Shown here piece after piece: positions 1 through 5,140 of a stretch of DNA of 5,140 bases. This DNA is from Ardenticatenales bacterium (GTDB lineage: Bacteria > Chloroflexota > Anaerolineae > Ardenticatenales > Ardenticatenaceae). Position 1 is the stretch's first letter, and each line of letters opens with the position of its first letter. The translations under genes were made by a program, and so were the position numbers. The notes under the pieces are model-generated. The model searched no databases, had not been told where the DNA came from, and worked only from the letters and a program-made list of their open reading frames with translations. The stretch is taken from positions 1-5,140 of the forward strand of contig JACCSL010000140.1 of the NCBI GenBank assembly GCA_013812995.1. Reading direction: 5' to 3'.

Positions 1-343
1 CGCGAAGAGCGAGCACCCCGAGCAGGCATGGGAGCTCGTCCGCGCGCTCACCCGTACCGATGTCCAGGCCCAGATCAGCGAGTTGGGTGCCAATATTCCC
101 AGCCGTGTGAGCCAGGAGGCCATCGACGCCTTCCTGACCTACATGCCCCCGGAAAACAACCAGGCCTTCATTCAGGGTCTCTCCGAGAGCCCGCAGACCG
201 AGGGACCGCTCTGGGCAGGAAGCTGGCCGGAGTACGACGCCATCATGGGGCCAGCGGTCTCGGCAGTGCTAACAGGCCAGACCACTGTGGAGGAGTTCGG
301 CAACAGCATCTGTGACGAGGCCAACCTCGCCTTCGAGGAGTAG
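1..343 (+). CDS. ABC transporter solute-binding protein, carbohydrate type, C-terminal part (5' end outside window)
   Basis: This is the last 113 codons of a gene that begins upstream of the window; the first complete codon is at base 2 and the stop is TAG at 341-343. The fragment starts KSEHPEQAWELVRAL, a pattern common near the C-terminal end of family 1 (MalE/UgpB-like) extracellular binding proteins. It continues with IPSR, WPEYDAIMGPAVSAVLTGQTTVEEF and a final helix SICDEANLAFEE, where such proteins typically have a 'vl.G..s.eea' segment followed by a closing helix. The protein would capture a sugar outside the membrane and deliver it to the two permeases encoded next. The lipoprotein signal and most of the ligand pocket lie outside the window, so the substrate cannot be read. 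Assignment rests on the C-terminal pattern plus the following MalF- and MalG-type genes. A methionine at base 83 is internal, not the start. Confidence 0.85.
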   Translation, partial: AKSEHPEQAWELVRALTRTDVQAQISELGANIPSRVSQEAIDAFLTYMPPENNQAFIQGLSESPQTEGPLWAGSWPEYDAIMGPAVSAVLTGQTTVEEFGNSICDEANLAFEE

Positions 344-413
344 CCCTCTCCCCGGCCTGCGGCTGCCCCAGCCTGGCGGTACACTTCGTAGTCTCCTGCT
401 GTGGGGAGAGGGG
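344..413 (+). terminator. Long inverted repeat between binding-protein and permease genes; possible leaky terminator or mRNA-stabilising stem
   Basis: Immediately after the stop codon, CCCTCTCCCC (344-353) is perfectly complementary to GGGGAGAGGG (403-412), giving a 10-bp GC-rich stem around a 49-nt interval. That interval contains a smaller hairpin, GGCTG (361-365) and CAGCC (369-373) around a 3-nt loop. A short T-rich stretch (CTTTATTT, about 418-425) follows but does not directly abut the stem, so it is a poor textbook intrinsic terminator. Stem-loops in this position are known in mal-type operons, where they raise the amount of binding-protein message relative to permease message. That role here is inferred from position; the pairing itself is directly visible. 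Confidence 0.5.
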
Positions 414-450
414 AACGACTTTATTTCAAGTTCAATAGAGGCAGGTTTGC

Positions 451-2151
451 ATGGAAGACACGTATTCCCCTTCCACCTACAAGAGCCGGGCTGCCAGAGC
501 TCGCACGGCGCAATGGCTTCAGGGTGCCCTGCTCTGGCAGGGTACCCTGGGTATGGTGGGGCTAGGGGCCGCCATCGTGCTTCTGCGCGAGCCCCTGGCC
601 TCTATACCGGACGCTATCCGCTACCTGTTGGCGTTCCTGGTCGGGGCGGGCGGCATTGGCAGCCTCGTTGCCCTGCCCCTGATCCAGCGGTTGGACCATC
701 GCGGGCGGATCATCGCCCTCACCGTGAACTATCTCGGCTTCCTGGCCGCGCTCTTCTATGAGTTTCACCTGCTCGGCATCTACAAGGGTATCGACGCGCT
801 GGCAAACACCTTTGCCCAGGGGCTGCCCTACCTCGGGCTCGTTATCGTGGGCTGGTTCATCACGGGACTGGCCGAGCGCTATCCCCATCAGCCGCAAAGG
901 GCCAAACAGGTCGAGCAGATCGGCTATGGACTCATGGTCGTTTTCGGCGTGCTGGCGCTCGTCGCGGTGGGGCTCGTGCCCGGCACCGTGGCGGTTCTCA
1001 CCCGGCTGCTGTCGGCCCCGCTCCCGATGGGGCTTGCCGTAGCAACGGCCCTGCTCGGGCTGATGAGCTGGTTCTGGTGGCGCGAAGAGACGGGGCTGTA
1101 CTTCAGCGCCACCGTTGCCCAGACGGAGATGCTCAACGGGTATCTGCTCCTCTCCCCCAACCTGCTTGGCTTCCTGATCTTCTTCGCCGGCCCGCTCATC
1201 TTCTCGCTCTATGTCAGCTTCACCGACTGGTCCGCCTTTGGGGACAAGGAGTGGGTGGGGCTCGCCAATTATCAGAAAATTCTGAGTTTCGACGTGGCAA
1301 CGCTGGAAAGCCCCACGCAGCGCGCCCGCGAGGTGCTGGCTGCGCGCCACATCGAGCTCACGCGCTTCAACGTCATGGGGCAGGACATTGTGATCGGGGC
1401 GCAGGACAAGCTCTTCTGGATCGCGCTCCGCAACACATTTATGTTCTGCGTGCTGGTCGTGCTCCTCAGTGTCTTCCCGGCGCTGATCCTGGCCAACATC
1501 CTGAATAGCAAGATTCCGGGCATGAAATTTTTCCGGGCGATCTACTTTCTGCCGAGCGTCGCCGCGGTGGTGGGCGTGGCGGTCATCTGGAACTGGCTGT
1601 ACAACTCGACCACGGGTTTCATCAACTTCGGGATCAGCAATCTGGTGGAGATGCTCAACCAGCTCCCCGGCGTGGCCCTGGACGATCCTAGGGTAACGTG
1701 GCTCTCGAACAGCGACACGGCGCTGCTTGCCATCGTTGTCATGTCAGCGTGGCGCATCGTGGGCTTCAACACAGTGCTCTTCCTGGCCGGGCTCCAGGGT
1801 ATCTCCAGGGACATCTACGAGGCGGCAGACGTAGATGGGGCCAATGACTGGCGCAAGTTCCGCAGCATTACCATCCCGCTACTGGCCCCTACAACCTTCT
1901 TCGTCGTCACAACGACGGTCATCCAGGCACTTCAGATCTTTGATGAGGTCTTCGTGCTGATGAACCCGCCTGCCGGACCCAACAATAGCACACTCACAGC
2001 GGTGCTCTACCTCTACCAAAATGGCTTCCAACGCTTTGAGGTCGGGTATGCTTCAGCGGTTGCCTGGGTGCTCTTCCTGATTATCTTTATCGTCACCGCT
2101 ATTCAGTTTCGTGTCCAGCGCACCGGCGTGGATGCAGACAGCGCCTACTAG
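451..2151 (+). CDS. MalF/UgpA-type carbohydrate ABC transporter permease with a long N-terminal multi-helix extension
   Basis: The 566-residue integral membrane protein is one half of the translocation pore. The start ATG is preceded by GAGG (438-441) with a 9-nt spacer. The permease core begins near residue 227 (LNGYLLLSPNLLGF... SFTDW, then WVGLANYQKIL) and has six likely helices at about 231-255, 326-350, 362-383, 423-447, 478-500 and 531-552. The cytoplasmic EAA loop that docks on the ATPase is EAADVDGANDW at 457-467, followed by ITIPLLAP at 473-480. Residues 1-225 are unusual: six hydrophobic stretches lie at about 29-45, 57-77, 86-108, 124-140, 157-177 and 190-209. Basic residues fall at the N-terminus, 80-86 and 141-152, so the positive-inside rule supports an even number of extra helices. 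The first core loop (256-325) is also longer than usual for UgpA. The gene is followed after 14 bp by its MalG-type partner. The substrate cannot be told from sequence. Confidence 0.93.
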   Translation: MEDTYSPSTYKSRAARARTAQWLQGALLWQGTLGMVGLGAAIVLLREPLASIPDAIRYLLAFLVGAGGIGSLVALPLIQRLDHRGRIIALTVNYLGFLAALFYEFHLLGIYKGIDALANTFAQGLPYLGLVIVGWFITGLAERYPHQPQRAKQVEQIGYGLMVVFGVLALVAVGLVPGTVAVLTRLLSAPLPMGLAVATALLGLMSWFWWREETGLYFSATVAQTEMLNGYLLLSPNLLGFLIFFAGPLIFSLYVSFTDWSAFGDKEWVGLANYQKILSFDVATLESPTQRAREVLAARHIELTRFNVMGQDIVIGAQDKLFWIALRNTFMFCVLVVLLSVFPALILANILNSKIPGMKFFRAIYFLPSVAAVVGVAVIWNWLYNSTTGFINFGISNLVEMLNQLPGVALDDPRVTWLSNSDTALLAIVVMSAWRIVGFNTVLFLAGLQGISRDIYEAADVDGANDWRKFRSITIPLLAPTTFFVVTTTVIQALQIFDEVFVLMNPPAGPNNSTLTAVLYLYQNGFQRFEVGYASAVAWVLFLIIFIVTAIQFRVQRTGVDADSAY

Positions 2152-2165
2152 CAAAGAGGCCCACG

Positions 2166-3374
2166 ATGAGACTCCCTCCTATCTCCGCCAGACAGGCCAA
2201 AAAGTATCTGCGCTACGGAGCGGTGTACCTGCTTCTCTCGGTGGTTGCCTACTTCATGCTCTTTCCCTTCCTCTTCATGTTCTTTACCTCGCTCAAAGCG
2301 CCAAAAGATGTCTTCAACTATCCGCCCCGCCTGCTCCCCTACGAGCAGCAGACTATCGAGGTCCAGGGCGAGCCGCGCGACCTCTACTATCTTCGAATCG
2401 ATGGTAGAGAAAAGCCATTTGCGCTGGTGGAGAAGGGCATTCACGTCGGCACCTTCATCGACCCCACAACCCCCTCGCGCCAGGCGGCGCGCGTGATGGA
2501 GGGGGTGCAGGAGAGCGGGGAAATGATTGAGATCGACGGGACAGCCATGCCTCTGTACAACATCGAGCTCGACGGGCAGGTGGTGCCGATGATTCTCCAA
2601 AGTCGCTCGACGTTGGGCCGCTTCATCGACCCGGAGAACCTGCGGGTGCAGGAATTACAAAACGTGCGGCTGAGCAAGCCCGTCGAGTCCATTACAGCGC
2701 ACCCGGAAAATTACGGGGAGGTACTTGCCCTCCAGAACCTGTCGCGCAGCCTGACCAATACGATTCTGGTCACGATTCTGGTGGTGGTCGGAACGGTGGT
2801 CACCTCGGTGCTCGGCGGCTACGCCTTTGCCCGGCTCCAGTTTCCGGGGCGGGACAAGATCTTCCTGATGTACCTCGGCACCCTGATGATCCCCTTCGTC
2901 GTGCTTATTATTCCCATGTACCAGCTCATGGTGCTCATGGGCTGGGCCAACACGATGGCCGCGCTGATCATCCCCTGGATTTTCAGCGCCTACGGCACCT
3001 TCCTCATGCGCCAGTTCTTCCTCTCGATTCCCAAGGAGCTAGAAGAGGCCGCGCTGATCGACGGGGCCTCGCGGCTGACGATTCTCTGGCGCATCATCGT
3101 GCCCATCAGCATGCCCGCCATCGCCACGCAGGCCACCTTTACCTTCCTCTATGCCTGGAATAGTTTTTTCTGGCCACTGGTTATCATCAACACGGGCAAC
3201 ACCAACAACCACGTTTTGACCCTGGCGCTGAATGTCCTCCAGGGGCGCGCGGCGGAGAGCCCCAACCTGGTCATGGCGGGCGCGGCCATCGCGGTGCTAC
3301 CTCCCATGCTCATCTTCATCTTTGCACAGCGCTACTTCGTTGAGGGCGTCGCCACTACAGGGCTGAAAGGCTAA
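2166..3374 (+). CDS. MalG/UgpE-type carbohydrate ABC transporter permease with a large extracytoplasmic loop
   Basis: This 402-residue protein is the second pore subunit. GAGG (2156-2159) lies 6 nt before the ATG, and only 14 nt separate it from the upstream stop. Likely helices are at about 18-40, 195-217, 232-256, 261-281, 309-340 and 368-388. Family signatures include MFFTSLKAPKDVF after helix 1, GGYAFARLQFPGRD, the EAA loop (EEAALIDGASRL at 293-304, then IVPISMPAIA), and the C-terminal QRYFVEGVATTGLKG, which is typical of MalG-like proteins. The family is usually about 280-300 residues; the excess lies almost entirely between helices 1 and 2 (about residues 45-190), which should face outside near the binding protein. 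This loop carries two related copies of a beta-rich segment (62-100 and 119-156). No ATPase gene follows, as is common for CUT1 systems that share an ATPase encoded elsewhere. Confidence 0.94.
   Translation: MRLPPISARQAKKYLRYGAVYLLLSVVAYFMLFPFLFMFFTSLKAPKDVFNYPPRLLPYEQQTIEVQGEPRDLYYLRIDGREKPFALVEKGIHVGTFIDPTTPSRQAARVMEGVQESGEMIEIDGTAMPLYNIELDGQVVPMILQSRSTLGRFIDPENLRVQELQNVRLSKPVESITAHPENYGEVLALQNLSRSLTNTILVTILVVVGTVVTSVLGGYAFARLQFPGRDKIFLMYLGTLMIPFVVLIIPMYQLMVLMGWANTMAALIIPWIFSAYGTFLMRQFFLSIPKELEEAALIDGASRLTILWRIIVPISMPAIATQATFTFLYAWNSFFWPLVIINTGNTNNHVLTLALNVLQGRAAESPNLVMAGAAIAVLPPMLIFIFAQRYFVEGVATTGLKG
2349..2633 (+). repeat. Internal protein-level duplication in the extracytoplasmic loop of the MalG-type permease
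   Basis: Residues 62-100 (bases 2349-2465) and 119-156 (bases 2520-2633) align with a single one-residue gap. Shared positions follow the pattern IE..G....LY....DG...P..L.......G.FIDP, about 14 identities over 38 positions plus several conservative changes (V/I, I/L, K/R). The copies are 57 residues apart with an 18-residue linker. The alternating hydrophobic pattern suggests beta strands. The similarity is at protein level; the DNA copies have diverged, so this is an old duplication and not a recent tandem repeat. Confidence 0.7.
3365..3370 (+). promoter_or_regulatory. Ribosome binding site for the GH5 gene, inside the 3' end of the permease gene
   Basis: GAAAGG lies within the last codons of the MalG-type gene, 8 nt before the TTG at 3379. 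It is the only Shine-Dalgarno-like sequence near the start of the GH5 frame. That frame has a TGA at 3364-3366, so no start further upstream is possible. The placement supports TTG initiation and translational coupling to the permease gene. Confidence 0.65.
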
Positions 3375-3378
3375 ACTC

Positions 3379-5140
3379 TTGGACGCAGCCGGGCACTGGT
3401 TTCTGGACGAGCATGGTCGTCGCCTGCTCCTGCGCGGTGTGAACCTCGGCGGGAGCAGCAAGGTTCCCACCACGCCACCGGGAGCCACGCATTTTCCCAC
3501 CGATTTCTCCGAGCACCGCACGGCCTCCTTCGTCGGGCGACCCTTCTCACTGGCAGAGGCTGACGAGCACTTCCGCCGACTGCGCCATTGGGGCTTCAAC
3601 TGTCTGCGCTTCCTCACCACCTGGGAGGCCATCGAGCACGCGGGACCGGGCGAGTACGACGAGGAATACCTGGGCTATCTCCACGAGGTCGTACGGCGTG
3701 CGGGGGAGTACGAGTTCTTTATCTTCATCGACCCGCATCAGGATGTGTGGAGCCGCATGACGGGCGGCGATGGCGCGCCGGGCTGGACGCTGGAGTTGGT
3801 CGGCTTCGAGCCCACCCGGCTGGATGCCTCCGAGGCTGCCATCACGATGCAGGCACGCTACCCCGACTATGGGCAGATGGTCTGGCCCAACAACTGGGGT
3901 CGGCTGGCGAGCGCCACGATGTTCACATTGTTCTTCGGCGGCGAGCACCTGGCCCCGCTGCTGCGCGTGGGCGATGAGTCCATCCAGAGCTATCTCCAGC
4001 GCCATTTCATCGGCGCGCTGCGCCAGGTCGCCGAGCGGATGCGTGGCCTGCCCCACGTCATCGGCTACGATAGCCTCAACGAACCCAGCCGGGGCTACCT
4101 TGGCATCGCGCGGCTAAGTGACTCTCTGCCCGTCTACGGCAGCGCCCCGCAACTCACCGGGTTCGAGTCCATGATCGTAGGCTCCGGTTTCCCCGTCGAG
4201 GTTCCGCTCATCGAGCAGCAGGGTCTGGTGCAGCGCCCCGCCGGGCGCACGACGCTGAATCCGGCAGGGCATTCCGCCTGGCACGACTCCGCGCTCGATC
4301 CCTGGCGGATGCACGGCGTCTGGGAGGTGGATGCGAGCGGGAAGCCCCACCTGTTGCAGGATGGCTACTTTGCAGGCTTCGAGTTTTTCCGGGATGGCGT
4401 GCGCCCCTTCGCGCGCCGCTATGCCGAGGCTCTGCGTGAGGTTCATCCCGACGCGTTCCTGTTCATTGAGGGCGAGCCTGGCGCACCGGAGCCCCTGGCC
4501 TGGGAGGACGCGCCACAGGAGCGCATCGTCAATGCCAGCCACTGGTACGATCTGCTGACGCTGATTACCAAGCGCTACGACCCCGCCGCGTGCCTCGTGT
4601 GGGGCGCGCCGGGCGAGACAGTGACGGGTGTTGAAGCGGTCCGCGAGTCTTTCGAGGAGCAGATCGGGGCCATCGTCAAGGAATCGCGGCGCGAGTTGCA
4701 GGGCGTGCCCACGCTGATCGGGGAGTTCGGGGTGCCCTTTGATTTGAATGAGAAACGCTCGTACCGGACGGAGGCGTTCGGCGCGCAGGCAGCGGCGCTC
4801 GCCCGCTACTACGATGCGCTGGATGCGCACCTAGCCCACGGAACGCTCTGGAATTACACGGCGGACAATGAAAACGAGTGGGGCGATGGGTGGAACGGGG
4901 AGGATCTGAGTATTTTTAGTCGCTCCCAGCAGTGGAATCCCTATGATCTGGACAGTGGCGGGCGGGCGCTGGAGGGTTTTGTCCGCCCCTATGTGCGCGG
5001 CTGTGCCGGAACACCAACCAGGATGCGCTTTGATCATCAGAGTGGGGAGTTTGAGCTGTGGGTGGAGTCAGAGGCCAACGAGATACCGACGGAGTTGTTT
5101 GTGCCACGATTCCAGTATCAGGCGGGGTACGAGGTCGAGG
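3379..5140 (+). CDS. Glycoside hydrolase family 5 enzyme, glucosylceramidase/steryl-glucosidase-like, cytoplasmic (3' end outside window)
   Basis: A frame of 587 codons runs open to the window edge. The start is TTG, 4 bp after the permease stop; an in-frame TGA at 3364-3366 blocks anything earlier, and the conserved GH5 N-terminus (FLDEHGRRLLLRGVNLGGSSK) begins at once, so later starts would cut the fold. Catalytic features of a GH5 TIM barrel are present: LRF (R77), IDPHQDVWSR (117-126), NEP with the presumed acid/base E235, HWYD (388-391), and GEFG with the presumed nucleophile E449. WNYTADNENEWGDGWNGEDLS follows at 491-511. VGRPF, TWEAIEHAGPGEYDEEYL, GGDGAPGWTLE and ATMFTLFFGG are reminiscent of the GH5 branch of fungal glucocerebrosidases and steryl-beta-glucosidases (GH5_12), and of endoglycoceramidases. 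From about residue 540 a beta-rich domain begins, consistent with the GH5 C-terminal domain of these enzymes. No signal peptide is visible, so it should act in the cytoplasm on what the adjacent transporter imports. GH5 membership is firm; the subfamily and substrate are inferred from recalled motifs. Confidence 0.9.
   Translation, partial: MDAAGHWFLDEHGRRLLLRGVNLGGSSKVPTTPPGATHFPTDFSEHRTASFVGRPFSLAEADEHFRRLRHWGFNCLRFLTTWEAIEHAGPGEYDEEYLGYLHEVVRRAGEYEFFIFIDPHQDVWSRMTGGDGAPGWTLELVGFEPTRLDASEAAITMQARYPDYGQMVWPNNWGRLASATMFTLFFGGEHLAPLLRVGDESIQSYLQRHFIGALRQVAERMRGLPHVIGYDSLNEPSRGYLGIARLSDSLPVYGSAPQLTGFESMIVGSGFPVEVPLIEQQGLVQRPAGRTTLNPAGHSAWHDSALDPWRMHGVWEVDASGKPHLLQDGYFAGFEFFRDGVRPFARRYAEALREVHPDAFLFIEGEPGAPEPLAWEDAPQERIVNASHWYDLLTLITKRYDPAACLVWGAPGETVTGVEAVRESFEEQIGAIVKESRRELQGVPTLIGEFGVPFDLNEKRSYRTEAFGAQAAALARYYDALDAHLAHGTLWNYTADNENEWGDGWNGEDLSIFSRSQQWNPYDLDSGGRALEGFVRPYVRGCAGTPTRMRFDHQSGEFELWVESEANEIPTELFVPRFQYQAGYEVE

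Noticed and set aside
344..450. Possible internal promoter in the intergenic gap (for example TACACT at 380-385)
   Set aside because: No matching -35 element at proper spacing and no operator-like palindrome beyond the terminator-like inverted repeat, so not supported.
312..761. 149-codon + strand frame spanning the intergenic gap and the start of the MalF-type gene
   Set aside because: It overlaps both real genes in another frame, and its product is a P/G/R/H-rich sequence without family features.
562..1350. 262-codon open frame on the minus strand opposite the MalF-type gene
   Set aside because: It lies wholly opposite a convincing membrane-protein gene and encodes a Q/E/G/R-rich, low-hydrophobicity product of the kind expected from the complement of GC-rich hydrophobic codons. 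No recognisable domain.
2760..2783. 12-bp near-perfect tandem repeat (ACGATTCTGGTC / ACGATTCTGGTG)
   Set aside because: It encodes TILVTILV within a transmembrane helix of the MalG-type protein; a chance or slippage-type coding repeat with no sign of a separate role.
3547..4056. 169-codon open frame on the minus strand
   Set aside because: Antisense shadow of the conserved GH5 barrel; no domain or ribosome binding site supports it.
4114..4830. 238-codon open frame on the minus strand opposite the GH5 gene
   Set aside because: It is fully antisense to conserved GH5 sequence, including the nucleophile region. Long antisense frames are expected in GC-rich genes, and no family features are visible.
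1..5140. CRISPR array, tRNA, rRNA, insertion sequence or phage signals
   Set aside because: No spaced direct repeats, cloverleaf-like sequence, terminal inverted repeats or transposase or integrase motifs were seen; the window is filled by four genes and one short gap.

Overview
The window is GC-rich bacterial DNA, almost entirely coding, with every real gene on the + strand. It reads as one carbohydrate-uptake and hydrolysis operon: the 3' end of a solute-binding protein gene (1-343), a MalF/UgpA-type permease (451-2151), a MalG/UgpE-type permease (2166-3374), and a glycoside hydrolase family 5 gene (3379 to the window edge, still open). The first intergenic gap is 107 bp and holds a long-armed inverted repeat. 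The next two gaps are 14 and 4 bp, so the two permeases and the hydrolase are probably translated in close coupling.

The transporter is CUT1-like (binding protein plus two different permeases, no ATPase gene in view). Both permeases are much longer than the roughly 280-300 residue family core. The MalF-type protein (566 aa) carries about 225 extra N-terminal residues that look like six further membrane helices. The MalG-type protein (402 aa) carries an approximately 150-residue extracytoplasmic loop between its first two helices, and this loop contains an internal duplication (two copies of about 38 residues). This is the reverse of E. coli MalFG, where the large loop belongs to MalF.

The enzyme has no signal peptide and starts from a TTG codon, which makes it easy to miss or mis-start. 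Its motifs (LRGVNLGGSSK, VGRPF, TWEAIEHAGPG, IDPHQDVWSR, NEP, GEFG, WNYTADNENEWGDGWNGED) resemble the glucosylceramidase / steryl-glucosidase / endoglycoceramidase-like branch of GH5 more than ordinary cellulases. The simplest model is that a glycoside is bound outside the cell, imported by the two permeases with an ATPase encoded elsewhere, and cleaved in the cytoplasm by the GH5 enzyme.

The host cannot be fixed from this window. Long MalF/MalG proteins of this kind with GC-rich coding fit Chloroflexota or a similar deep-branching, Gram-positive-like lineage; this is a weak inference from memory of such transporters, not a demonstrated assignment.
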